Shown here piece by piece: positions 36,548-45,244 of a DNA stretch of 64,000 nucleotides (position 1 is the first letter of the stretch; every line of letters starts with the position of its first letter). Source of the DNA: Flavobacteriaceae bacterium (GTDB lineage: Bacteria; Bacteroidota; Bacteroidia; Flavobacteriales; Flavobacteriaceae); assembly GCA_031277535.1 (NCBI GenBank), contig JAITMD010000006.1, forward strand, positions 372,001 through 436,000, given 5' to 3'. The position numbers and the translations under genes are program-made. The notes under the pieces were generated by a model. That model saw nothing but the letters and a program-made list of their open reading frames with translations, was not told the origin of the DNA and ran no database searches.

Positions 36548-37789
36548 TTATTCTTCTATAGTTAACTGTTCAACCCTTAAATAATCTTTATAACTCGACA
36601 CTATTACCTCTTCCCCTACTTCTAATCCAAAGATTATTTCGTAGTAAGTCGGATTCTCACGTCCTATTTCTATACTTCTTCTCTTTGCTTTATTATTTTT
36701 AATCACATATACCCACTCTCCTTTGGTATCCTGAAAAAAGTTTCCTTTAGCCAACAGCAATCTTTTTTCTTTTCCTGACAAAAACAGTTTAACCCCTACA
36801 GTTGTTCCTTCTTGTAGTTTTTGCTTCATTTCTTTTTCAAAAGCCAAATGCACTTCAAATCTACCATTCTTTACTTCTGGCAATATTTTGATGACCTCTA
36901 CTTTTTGTAATTCACCTTTCAAATCTATCTGTCCTTTTTGTCCAATCGCTATTTTATCTAAGTAAAACTCATCTACTTGAGCAACTAATTTATACCCCTT
37001 CATCACATCAATCTTACCAATACTTTCTCCTCCATTATATGTTTTACCTAATATCGCCTCAAAAGAAGACAACCTTCCTGTTGCAGGAGCCTTCAACAAA
37101 AAATTCTCACTATTCTCGCGCAACTTAGCCAAACTCTTGCTCATCACTGCCATTGCTTGATCTATTTGTTGTATTTGCAAAACATTACTTTGTTTTTCCT
37201 TTTTTATACTCTCTTCCATCAGTGCCTTTCTCTTTTTTTGATATAACAAAGTTTCCTTTGTTTTATTCCAATCACTTGTAGACAATATCTCTTGATCATA
37301 GAGCTTTTTATTCAAATCATATTGTAATTCAGCATTCTTATAGTCATACTCTATACTAATTAAATCTTTGGTTAAATTTAACTCTTGATTGCGAATATTC
37401 ATCTTATTCACATTCAAATTATTTATCTGCTCTATCAGTGATGCTTCTTGCGACATAAAAGAATATTCAGAACTTGGATTATACAACCGTGCCAAAGGTT
37501 GTCCTATTTCTACCATACTCCCATCTTCCACCAATCGCTCCAATACAGCCCCGCCCTCTGTAATATTTACCAAAAGTGATTGCAATGGTTCCACCTGACT
37601 CTGAAAAGAGATGTACTCTTCAAAATTTCCCTCTTCAACAGAGCGAACACGTATTTCTTTCTTTGTCACATACAATGCTACATTTTGAAAAAAAGTAAAA
37701 TAACTCACTACTCCAAAAATGATAATACCTACTACCATGAGTATTATCTTTAGTTTTTTTCTATTTTTACGTGGAAGAGTACGATCCAT
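36548..37789 (-). CDS. HlyD/MacA-type periplasmic adaptor, first gene of the export operon
   Basis: 413 residues. One N-terminal membrane helix (~13-34) anchors it. After a short barrel-sandwich half (VLERLVEDGSMVEIGQPLARL) there is a long coiled-coil hairpin (~110-225), then the second half (LLKAPATGRLSSFEAILG) and beta-barrel domains, ending LRVEQLTIEE. It bridges the inner-membrane permease to the TolC protein encoded at the other end of the operon. The start is preceded by the candidate regulatory region shared with the divergent sigma-54 activator. Confidence 0.93.
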   Translation of the reverse strand: MDRTLPRKNRKKLKIILMVVGIIIFGVVSYFTFFQNVALYVTKKEIRVRSVEEGNFEEYISFQSQVEPLQSLLVNITEGGAVLERLVEDGSMVEIGQPLARLYNPSSEYSFMSQEASLIEQINNLNVNKMNIRNQELNLTKDLISIEYDYKNAELQYDLNKKLYDQEILSTSDWNKTKETLLYQKKRKALMEESIKKEKQSNVLQIQQIDQAMAVMSKSLAKLRENSENFLLKAPATGRLSSFEAILGKTYNGGESIGKIDVMKGYKLVAQVDEFYLDKIAIGQKGQIDLKGELQKVEVIKILPEVKNGRFEVHLAFEKEMKQKLQEGTTVGVKLFLSGKEKRLLLAKGNFFQDTKGEWVYVIKNNKAKRRSIEIGRENPTYYEIIFGLEVGEEVIVSSYKDYLRVEQLTIEE

Positions 37790-37812
37790 TTGTTCTTATT
37801 TTTAATACATAA

Positions 37813-37829
37813 CAACAATAATGTGCCAA
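37813..37829 (-). promoter_or_regulatory. Possible sigma-54 promoter of the export operon
   Basis: On the minus strand, TTGGCAC (37829-37823) is a perfect -24 element. The best -12 partner is TTGT (TTG at 37818-37816), which leaves the spacing one base short of the usual GG-N10-GC. The ATG is 24 bases downstream of this segment. I offer it because the divergent gene encodes an NtrC-type activator; the spacing keeps confidence low. Confidence 0.35.
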
Positions 37830-37889
37830 TAAATAAATCTTACTCTACAAACTAATTATCAATCAATTACCAATTACAAAAAAAACAAA

Positions 37890-37932
37890 GTGTTCAATAT
37901 CGAACACCTTTTTGTTCACTTTCGAATAACAC
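37890..37932. promoter_or_regulatory. Two palindromic boxes, probable activator-binding enhancer
   Basis: Box 1 is GTGTTCAATATCGAACAC (37890-37907), a perfect 6-base inverted repeat with a 6-base centre. Box 2 (37913-37932) has the same core: TTCAATATCGAA versus TTCACTTTCGAA, 10 of 12 identical. The cores start 22 bases apart, two helical turns. They sit 60-120 bases upstream of the proposed sigma-54 site and immediately before the activator gene, so they could serve both activation and autoregulation. Confidence 0.6.
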
Positions 37933-37941
37933 CTTATAGCG

Positions 37942-39288
37942 ATGAGAAAAACAAATGCCACTATTCTTGTATTAGACGACAATTCAGAGGTACTAATTGC
38001 CGCAAAAATGCTCTTAAAAAGACATTTTGAAACTGTATTGACCAATAATAATCCTAAAAAAATAGTAGAAATATTATCGCAAAACGAGGTAAATGTTATC
38101 GTATTAGACATGAATTATCGCGTTGGTTTTGAAGATGGCAAAGAAGGTATTTTCTGGTTTAAAGAAATAATAAAAGCAGCCCCAAATACACAAATAATCT
38201 TAATGACCTCTTATGGAAATGTAGAAACTGCTGTGGAAGGAATTAAATTAGGCGCTGTAGATTATATCCTAAAACCTTGGAACAACGAGGCTCTCATCGA
38301 AACAGTGAAATCCGCAGTAAAACAAGTCCGCAAAAAAGAAACTGTTGCCCAAAAGACAACAGCAGAAAACAATGTTTTTATTGGACAAGCGCTTAGTATA
38401 CAAAAAGTTTATACTATGGCTATTCGTGTAGCAAAAACAGATGTAAACGCCCTAATATTAGGAGAAAATGGAACAGGTAAATATGTATTAGCTAAATACA
38501 TTCATGACAATTCTCCTCGAAAGGATCAACCTTTTATTCATGTTGACTTAGGATCATTAAACGAAAACCTTTTTGAAAGTGAGTTATTTGGTTATGCCAA
38601 AGGAGCCTTTACAGATGCAAAACAAGATACTGCTGGTCGATTTGAAGCGGCAGATGGAGGAACAATATTTTTAGACGAAATAGGGAATGTACCCCTACAC
38701 TTACAAGCCAAATTATTACAAGTAATTCAATCCAAAAGTATTATTCGTCTTGGCGAATCGAAAGTTAGACCTGTTGATATCCGAATTATTACAGCTACAA
38801 ATGCTGATATAGAGGACGAAGTAAATCAAAAACACTTTCGAGAAGACTTGTTTTACCGCATCAATACAGTTACTTTGCAGTTACCTCCTTTACGAGAACG
38901 CCTTGAGGATATCTTACCTTTAGTCAATTTCTTTATTACAGAATATGCTGCAAAATATGAACGCAATGCACCGAGTATATCCCCGACTACACAACATGCT
39001 TTAAAATGCTACGATTGGAAAGGAAATATACGTGAAATGCAAAACCGTGTAGAACGTGCACTTATTTTAACTGAAGAGGATGAACTTACACTAAACGACT
39101 TTGGTATTTCTTCTACAATGATTAACGACAATACAACAGAAGAAAATACGTTGCAAGACATGGAGCGCAATTCTATTTTAAAAGCATTAGACAAGCACAG
39201 TGGCAATATCTCACAAGCAGCAGACGAATTAGGCTTATCCAGAGCCGCCTTATACAGAAGATTAGAGAAATATAATATTAAAAACTAA
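37942..39288 (+). CDS. NtrC-family sigma-54-dependent response regulator
   Basis: 448 residues: receiver domain 1-125 with phospho-acceptor Asp56 (VIVLDMNY), AAA+ domain ~145-375 with Walker A GENGTGK (174-180) and Walker B TIFLDEIG, and a Fis-type helix-turn-helix at ~420-445 (GNISQAADELGLSRAALYRR). The sigma-54 contact loop reads GAFTDA (221-226) instead of GAFTGA. The gene is followed 13 bases later by its kinase and is divergent from the export operon, which it most likely activates. Confidence 0.95.
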   Translation: MRKTNATILVLDDNSEVLIAAKMLLKRHFETVLTNNNPKKIVEILSQNEVNVIVLDMNYRVGFEDGKEGIFWFKEIIKAAPNTQIILMTSYGNVETAVEGIKLGAVDYILKPWNNEALIETVKSAVKQVRKKETVAQKTTAENNVFIGQALSIQKVYTMAIRVAKTDVNALILGENGTGKYVLAKYIHDNSPRKDQPFIHVDLGSLNENLFESELFGYAKGAFTDAKQDTAGRFEAADGGTIFLDEIGNVPLHLQAKLLQVIQSKSIIRLGESKVRPVDIRIITATNADIEDEVNQKHFREDLFYRINTVTLQLPPLRERLEDILPLVNFFITEYAAKYERNAPSISPTTQHALKCYDWKGNIREMQNRVERALILTEEDELTLNDFGISSTMINDNTTEENTLQDMERNSILKALDKHSGNISQAADELGLSRAALYRRLEKYNIKN

Positions 39289-39301
39289 GTACCTTTTTCT
39301 C

Positions 39302-40630
39302 ATGAAGTCTTTTCATATCAAAACTTTTATACGTTTCGTTTTTATCGTACTACTTGGCATAGTTGCAATACAACTTTTTGCCAAAGAACTTTTCTATTCT
39401 TTCTTTCTTGTTTGTTTATTTATTGTGGCACTATTTGCAGAGCTTTTTTTCTATCAAAAAAAGCATTATACCACAATAGATCGCATTGTATTAGCTATGA
39501 TATATGATGACTATTCCCTAAAAACAAACAAAGAACAATCCAACGAGACACTTGCCAATTTGCAACGACTATACCACAAGTTACAAGAACAACAACAGCA
39601 AAATGACGTCCGTGAGTTGGTGTACCTAAATATCCTGAACAATATAGAAACAGGAATTATTATCTTAGAGAAAAAAGAAGAACAGTGGAACATCTTTTTT
39701 ATCAATGATTATTTCTCTAACCTCTTTGATATACCGAAAATCAAGTCTTGGAAAAACTTAGAGCGATTACTTCCCTCTTTAACAAGCCATTTATCACTGC
39801 TTAATTTCAAAGAATCAAAAGAATCTATTGATATTCAAATAGACAGAGAAGAAAAGCAAACCTTTATTCTCCAAACCTCTAATACAACCAGCCAAGAACA
39901 AGAATACTTTATTGTTTTACTTGATTCTATTCAAAAAGTATTAGATAAAAAAGAAAGGGATACATGGGAAAACCTAATGAAGATTATCTCACATGAGATA
40001 ATGAATTCTTTAACTCCTATACATTCTTTAGCACACAATACTCAACAGATATTAGAGGAAGAAGAACATCTTTCAGAAGAGGACTTAGATGACATCAAAC
40101 TAAGTATTAGTACAATTGTAAATAGAACAGATCACTTACAACAGTTTATCGACAACTATCGCAAACTAACGATGCTATCGAGCCCTAAAAAACAAGTAGT
40201 ATCCGTAAATCAAGTATTGAAAACAAGTATAGAAACTGTTACACCATTGTTCAAAAAGCAAGGCATTGATATCAACATAAACCTTGAGTTATCAACACAA
40301 TTGGAATGGGATGCAAAACAAATGGAACAAGTGTTCATCAACTTATTAACAAATGCGATGCATGCAGTGAATAAACAAGAACAAAAAGAAATAGTTATTC
40401 ACCTTTTTGAAAAAAACAATCGTATTTGGATAGAAGTACAAGACAATGGAGCTGGTATATTACCTGAGATTAAAGACAAAATATTCATTCCTTTTTATAC
40501 CACTCGAGAAGAAGGAGCTGGTATTGGACTTCCTTTGTCTAAAAACATTGTAGAAATGCACAATGGGTATCTGACTTATACTCGTAGAGATGACAAAACG
40601 ATATTTAGCGTAAACTTCCCAATGTATTAG
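39302..40630 (+). CDS. Sensor histidine kinase paired with the NtrC-type regulator
   Basis: 442 residues. Two N-terminal helices (~10-28 and 32-50) have almost no periplasmic loop, so sensing is likely within the membrane or the cytosol. A PAS-like region (~108-210, ETGIIILEKKEEQWNIFFIN) precedes the HisKA motif with His231 in IISHEIMNSLTPI. The ATP site shows NLLTNAMHAV (N box), VQDNGAGI (G1) and GAGIGLPLSKNIVE (G2). The intramembrane-sensing layout is common for kinases that watch envelope stress and control exporters. Confidence 0.95.
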   Translation: MKSFHIKTFIRFVFIVLLGIVAIQLFAKELFYSFFLVCLFIVALFAELFFYQKKHYTTIDRIVLAMIYDDYSLKTNKEQSNETLANLQRLYHKLQEQQQQNDVRELVYLNILNNIETGIIILEKKEEQWNIFFINDYFSNLFDIPKIKSWKNLERLLPSLTSHLSLLNFKESKESIDIQIDREEKQTFILQTSNTTSQEQEYFIVLLDSIQKVLDKKERDTWENLMKIISHEIMNSLTPIHSLAHNTQQILEEEEHLSEEDLDDIKLSISTIVNRTDHLQQFIDNYRKLTMLSSPKKQVVSVNQVLKTSIETVTPLFKKQGIDININLELSTQLEWDAKQMEQVFINLLTNAMHAVNKQEQKEIVIHLFEKNNRIWIEVQDNGAGILPEIKDKIFIPFYTTREEGAGIGLPLSKNIVEMHNGYLTYTRRDDKTIFSVNFPMY

Positions 40631-40750
40631 TTGGTTGACGCTTTACTGTTTTAGGCTGACAGTTACCATATAATTAAACTAACTACACCTATAAATGAAG
40701 TAGATTCTTTTTATTATTCGTACCTTTAAGAGATTAACCATCAAATTATT

Positions 40751-42496
40751 ATGAATAATAGAACGTATATTCCAACTTGTTTTTTTGTCTTGTGTTTCTG
40801 TTTTTCTATCCTAAGTAATGCACAATCATTAAGCGACTTGTTTGGTTCAACAGTATTGCCTTTGAATGAAAGACAAGCGATACTGACTGAGATGAGTAAA
40901 GACACTGTTCAGGATGTTCGTTGTTTCATCTTAATGCACAAAGACACCCCAGTCTCAGTAATAGATCAGTTGGCAAAGCAACCTGATTTATATCCTTGTC
41001 TATTAACGAATGAAAAACTCGCTAATCAATACATTGACCCCATACTAACCTATATCCGTTCAACTAACAAAGACCAAGAAACGTCTTCGATATTTCACAA
41101 TATCTATATACAAGAAATACCTGATCGAGTAGTTGAAGAACTAATTGCTACAAACAATCCATCCAACTTTATGCGATTGGCCATTAGCCCCTTTACAAAA
41201 ACAAAATACTTAGATAGTATATATAAAAAATTAGAGGGCTATTCAGACCTAACACTAATCGACTACTTAGAAGCAAATCATGCCTTAAATAACCCTCGTA
41301 AGTATTTTGAGATAAGAGATTCTATCACTTCTATCCTCTACACAAAAGACTACAAAAAGTTAACGAGAAAGATTATAAAAGAAGCACTTGCAAAAGGCTA
41401 TGATTACGAAAAAGACGAAGAAACTTATAGACAACACAAATATTTCTATAAGTACGATAATATGTTGGGGGAGATAAATCAGATTAAAAGCAATATAATC
41501 AATAATCCAAACTTATCCGAAGAACTACTCCTAACCATAGTTATGGCTGAAAAAAATTGGTATTTTGTAGAGAAAATCGCATCAAACCCTGCCTCTACAG
41601 ATCGCATATTGGATATAATACTGCAAGAAAAAGAAGACTACTACAGTCAGTATATTGCTGCTCGCGCTTATCCTTCTGCTCATATTCTAAATCAGTTACT
41701 AACAAAATACGAAAACAATGAGATAGAAGAAGATGCCATTATTATTATGGCGCGCAATACAACAACTCCTATAGAGATACTCGAAAAGCTATATAATTAC
41801 AAAACATACATCAGATCTCTTGTTGCAGCTAATTGCAATATAAATCAGCAGCTCTATGATAAATTATTAAAAGACGATAATTCTTATGTATTAGCTGGAT
41901 TAGCAAAAAACCCTCTAACAACTGTAGAAACATTAGATTCATTGGCACATCGGAAAGAAGCAGAAATACAAAAAGCTTTAGCATTCAATCCTATTACATC
42001 GACAAATGCCTTAAAGCAGTTAGCTAATAGTAAGTCTACCCTTGTAAAAATTCTTGTTTCAAAACATCCCAATACAACACCAGAAATTGTATCTTTTATG
42101 AATGTTGAGAAAGAGGAGGACTATAGAGATGAATACCTAAATTATGTCTATAAAGACATTTGGACTTCTGGAGGTCAAATCAAAATTAATTATCCAACAA
42201 CTTGCGGTTTAAGCAATCAAGATTATCTCTCGCTACAAAAAACGGGATACATAGAACTTCCCGACCTAAAAAAAGAATTAAAAAAAATAGATTCATCTAA
42301 CGAATTTCCGATACTGAAAGACTACACAAATAAACTTCAAAACGATCAAGTAAAACAATATTTATACTCAGACAACCAGCTATCTAAACTACTTGCCTTA
42401 TATTGGTTAACTATGCCATCTGAATATTACGATCTTAGGAGTACGACTGAGCTTCTTTACTTACTAATCGCTCTATCACAAACAGAAGATAAGTAA
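40751..42496 (+). CDS. Secreted alpha-solenoid repeat protein (LRV/HEAT-like)
   Basis: 581 residues with a Sec signal peptide (cleavage near SILSNAQ). The body is built of ~23-residue helical repeats of the form N-P-x-T-x4-L-x2-L, for example NPASTDRILDIIL, NTTTPIEILEKLY, NPLTTVETLDSLA, NPITSTNALKQLA and HPNTTPEIVSFM. This is like leucine-rich repeat variants (LRV), which lack any enzyme activity and act as scaffolds. The last ~130 residues are non-repetitive. A terminator follows. Function unknown. Confidence 0.75.
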   Translation: MNNRTYIPTCFFVLCFCFSILSNAQSLSDLFGSTVLPLNERQAILTEMSKDTVQDVRCFILMHKDTPVSVIDQLAKQPDLYPCLLTNEKLANQYIDPILTYIRSTNKDQETSSIFHNIYIQEIPDRVVEELIATNNPSNFMRLAISPFTKTKYLDSIYKKLEGYSDLTLIDYLEANHALNNPRKYFEIRDSITSILYTKDYKKLTRKIIKEALAKGYDYEKDEETYRQHKYFYKYDNMLGEINQIKSNIINNPNLSEELLLTIVMAEKNWYFVEKIASNPASTDRILDIILQEKEDYYSQYIAARAYPSAHILNQLLTKYENNEIEEDAIIIMARNTTTPIEILEKLYNYKTYIRSLVAANCNINQQLYDKLLKDDNSYVLAGLAKNPLTTVETLDSLAHRKEAEIQKALAFNPITSTNALKQLANSKSTLVKILVSKHPNTTPEIVSFMNVEKEEDYRDEYLNYVYKDIWTSGGQIKINYPTTCGLSNQDYLSLQKTGYIELPDLKKELKKIDSSNEFPILKDYTNKLQNDQVKQYLYSDNQLSKLLALYWLTMPSEYYDLRSTTELLYLLIALSQTEDK

Positions 42497-42540
42497 GAAG
42501 ATGACAACTTATAAAGACTAATCACTACTGTAATCAACAT

Positions 42541-42582
42541 AAAAATAGCCTCTTAATCACTAAAATTAAGAGGCTATTTTTA
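42541..42582 (+). terminator. Terminator of the solenoid protein gene
   Basis: A 16-base perfect stem (AAAATAGCCTCTTAAT with its complement at 42565-42580), a 7-base loop and a T-rich tail, between convergent genes, so it may act in both directions. Confidence 0.85.
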
Positions 42583-42614
42583 TCCTTTGATGATTCTAAT
42601 TGCCTTGAAAATCT

Positions 42615-43085
42615 CTACTTCATCTTTTTAAAATGTATTTCAACATATTGCACAACAAGCCCGTTAATATAAAGAGGTTCTGGAAGCTTACTAATAAACA
42701 CAAATGATGAACTTGTGGCCTGTAAAACATCGAAATACTCTGCATTTCCTTTACTATCTACTGAAGACAATCTGTTTCCACTGAAACTATATTTTGAGGT
42801 TTCTTTCTCTTCAATACACTTACCTTTATTATCTCTCCCTGTATATTGTCCTGCAGTCATCTCATTTTTATCAATTATCCAAAAAGCAGTACCGCAACCA
42901 TACTTATCCTCTGCTGGTCCTTCGCCTAAATACTTTCTATTCGGATCATATATTTTTGAAGATACGTGCGACCAATGTCCAATAATATCTTCTTGTTTGA
43001 ATATTACTGTATCATCACTTTTAGAACAACTTACTGCTCCAAAAAACATAATTGATACAATCAAAAACAAATAAAACTTTTTCAT
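42615..43085 (-). CDS. Lipocalin-like lipoprotein
   Basis: 156 residues. Signal peptide with lipobox AVSC (Cys20) followed by SKSDD. DIIGHWSHVSSKIYD near residue 35 is the GxW start strand found in Bacteroidota lipocalin-like lipoproteins, and later strands (YSFSGNRLSSVDSKGN, YFDVLQATSSSFVFIS) fit a small barrel. Two internal Cys (KYGCGTAF, GKCIEE) could form a disulfide. Ligand unknown. It is 24 bases downstream of a membrane protein gene. Confidence 0.75.
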   Translation of the reverse strand: MKKFYLFLIVSIMFFGAVSCSKSDDTVIFKQEDIIGHWSHVSSKIYDPNRKYLGEGPAEDKYGCGTAFWIIDKNEMTAGQYTGRDNKGKCIEEKETSKYSFSGNRLSSVDSKGNAEYFDVLQATSSSFVFISKLPEPLYINGLVVQYVEIHFKKMK

Positions 43086-43109
43086 ATTTATATTTAACTA
43101 AAAAACAAC

Positions 43110-43637
43110 TTATAATCTATCAAAATATTCTTTTATCTCTCTATAAACAACTTTACCATCTCCCTTAATATACTCGCCTGATAGTGCATCAAAAACATTT
43201 AATCCAAACAATTGATTGGGTAAGCGACTATAAAAAGGCAATTGTTTAAACAAAAGATTTTTATCTTTCATCTTTACTCCTATCCCATATCTATTTCGAT
43301 AACTAATATAAATAACATCTTCAAGGTCTCGCCATTTTAATACAAGCTTTCGCTCATAATTAGTTATTCCTTCAGGGGTTAATTTCAGTAAAACTTGATT
43401 ATTCGAACTCTTTCGCAATATTTTAAAAGCATATACAATACCATTTAACCCTAAAAAAACAAAGAGAATCAGTAGTAAAGATATCTTCCAAAATTCCAAT
43501 AACAATGATATAGTAAGACTTGTTTTACTAAAAATCTGATAGATTAACACAAGTGCAAAGCCTAAACAAATAACGGACATAATCAATACACTAATTGCCA
43601 TCTTCGAACCATACAAAAATACTTTCTCCTCTTTCAT
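43110..43637 (-). CDS. Two-helix membrane protein with a PH-like domain (STM3941-like)
   Basis: 175 residues. Two hydrophobic segments (~12-33 and 46-68) are followed by strands LTPEGITNYERKLVLKWRDLEDVIYIS and DKNLLFKQLPFY, the layout of small proteins called the STM3941 family. The next upstream gene also encodes two helices and a similar domain with an IKRVEI strand. A membrane-tethered scaffold role is plausible; nothing else can be said. Confidence 0.7.
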   Translation of the reverse strand: MKEEKVFLYGSKMAISVLIMSVICLGFALVLIYQIFSKTSLTISLLLEFWKISLLLILFVFLGLNGIVYAFKILRKSSNNQVLLKLTPEGITNYERKLVLKWRDLEDVIYISYRNRYGIGVKMKDKNLLFKQLPFYSRLPNQLFGLNVFDALSGEYIKGDGKVVYREIKEYFDRL

Positions 43638-43720
43638 GCTTGCTTATTTATCAGCAAATGTACTCTAATTGTTATAACTTATTATGCAATAGCTCAAACT
43701 CCCATAAAGATTACCTCTTA

Positions 43721-44314
43721 TCATTTATGATAACTCAATGACTTAACTTCTCTAAGACCTGCTCTTTTATTTTTTACTTTTTTGACATAATTATGCTCTG
43801 TCAACACTTCGTCCAAATCGTTCATAAACCCATTTACTTCTTTCATCAATTCAGTTCGATATCCTTTTTGAAATTTTTCAATATAAAAACCATATCGCAT
43901 TCTAATTTTACCTTGTGTAGTTGAGATAGCAATATTTCGCAGAACACTATTTCCTGTAATTTCCACACGTTTAATACTATTGATAGGAACAACCTTAATA
44001 GCATTCTTTAATCTTACTTTTAGTGTCTGTTGATTAATTTCAATCTCCCACTCACCACAAAAAACTTTACGCAACAAGAAAAAACTAAGAGCATACCCAA
44101 AGATGAACATTCCAACAAAGTAATAAGCGAGGTTAGTAGAATCGTATGAATTAGCCAGATTCTCAATCATAGAAGCCCTATATAAAAAGGACAATACAAT
44201 AAATAAAATTCCTATTAATGCCCCTAACAAATTAATCATGATATCTCCAAACAGAGAGGTACCATAGATTTTACGTACTTGATCAATCATTTCTTTTCCA
44301 TTTAATTTTAACAA
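43721..44314 (-). CDS. Two-helix membrane protein with PH-like C-terminal domain
   Basis: 197 residues. Membrane segments at ~25-46 and 64-85 precede a beta-rich domain (EWEIEINQQTLKVRLKNAIK, VPINSIKRVEI) that resembles bacterial PH-like domains. The C-terminus is strongly basic (VKKVKNKRAGLREVKS). It has the same general plan as the gene at 43110..43637, so I suspect distant paralogy, although identity looks low. No known function. Confidence 0.65.
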   Translation of the reverse strand: MLKLNGKEMIDQVRKIYGTSLFGDIMINLLGALIGILFIVLSFLYRASMIENLANSYDSTNLAYYFVGMFIFGYALSFFLLRKVFCGEWEIEINQQTLKVRLKNAIKVVPINSIKRVEITGNSVLRNIAISTTQGKIRMRYGFYIEKFQKGYRTELMKEVNGFMNDLDEVLTEHNYVKKVKNKRAGLREVKSLSYHK

Positions 44315-44911
44315 TAAAGTTAAGTTAAATATTCTAATTTATTTCTATCAACTGTTTGACAATAAATAACACGACCTGCTCTTCCTCCAATTCATATCTG
44401 AACCATTGCACCTTTCTTTTTTTATAACAGCTTTTTCTATCTACCTATAGAGGACATTCCGTGGACAATTGTTCAACAAACAGCTGCTCTACTCCACTAT
44501 TCTCGAGGTATTGTCCAACAACTCTTGAACGAATCCATAAAACTACCAGTAAATACTGGCTTTAAAGGCAAATGAATATATGCAGCAGAACAAATCACAA
44601 AATAGATTAAAACACTGTAAAACAATTAATTACATACAAAATAAAAAGATTTTACTTCCAAAAAAAAGGGTAGTAATTTTTACTAAACTTGGGTAAAATG
44701 GTCAATTATAGTACGTAAACACGAAAATAAATAGGAAAATAAAGGCTAATACAAGAAATAAAACGACAAAAAGCAGTACAAAATAGAAAAAAAAATAAAT
44801 TATTTCAAGAAAGCACAGGAGCTTTATGCTATACAATTGTGCACAAAAAAAGCCCTTCTGAGAACAAAAAGACTACACCATATAACAAAGGTAATTATCC
44901 AAAAAAACTTC
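44315..44911. other. 597-base intergenic region, possibly with a decayed gene
   Basis: No complete gene is visible. The part at 44445-44610 is richer in G+C than the rest and, on the minus strand, has two adjacent open stretches in different frames (one ending TIPRE-stop, one reading VGQYLENSGVEQLFVEQL and on to a stop at 44445), which could be a frameshifted remnant. GGACAAT (44463-44469) and ATTGTCC (44510-44516) form an inverted repeat within it. The remainder (44620-44880) is very A-rich, with no recognisable signal. Confidence 0.4.
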
Positions 44912-45244
44912 TTAGATATCTCTAATTTCAGGTATCCAAAGTAGCTCTTTAAAATTTTGAACTACATTATTTTTCACTTCTATTCCCTCATTTTCTAACA
45001 ACTGTTGCATAAGGTTAGTCCCATCAAAATGAAATTTGCCTGTCAACATACCTACTCTATTTACAACTCTGTGGGCAGGTATTGTATCGTCATTATGCGC
45101 TGCATTCATTGCGTAGCCAACCATACGTGCTGAACGAGGAGCCCCAATAGCTTTTGCAATGGCACCATAAGTGCTTACTTTTCCTTCTGGAATTTCTCTT
45201 ACAACTTGATATACACGCTCAAAAAAATTGTCTTCGCTTTTCAT
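44912..45244 (-). CDS. Alkyltransferase-like (ATL) DNA-binding protein
   Basis: 110 residues, matching the C-terminal DNA-binding domain of O6-methylguanine methyltransferases: IPEGKVSTYGAIAKAIGAPRSARMVG includes the helix-turn-helix and Arg finger. The active-site motif PCHR is replaced by PAHR (Ala57 for Cys), so it cannot accept an alkyl group. ATL proteins bind and flip O6-alkylguanine and hand the lesion to nucleotide excision repair. The start overlaps the LysE-family stop by one base, indicating co-transcription. Confidence 0.93.
   Translation of the reverse strand: MKSEDNFFERVYQVVREIPEGKVSTYGAIAKAIGAPRSARMVGYAMNAAHNDDTIPAHRVVNRVGMLTGKFHFDGTNLMQQLLENEGIEVKNNVVQNFKELLWIPEIRDI

Noticed and set aside
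42715..43074. 119-codon plus-strand frame opposite the lipocalin-like lipoprotein
   Set aside because: The minus frame has a signal peptide and lipobox; the plus frame has neither and no plausible start context.
44445..44560. 6S RNA or SRP RNA in the long gap
   Set aside because: No long-range stem with a central bulge, no conserved SRP loop and no terminator; the inverted repeat is only 7 bases.
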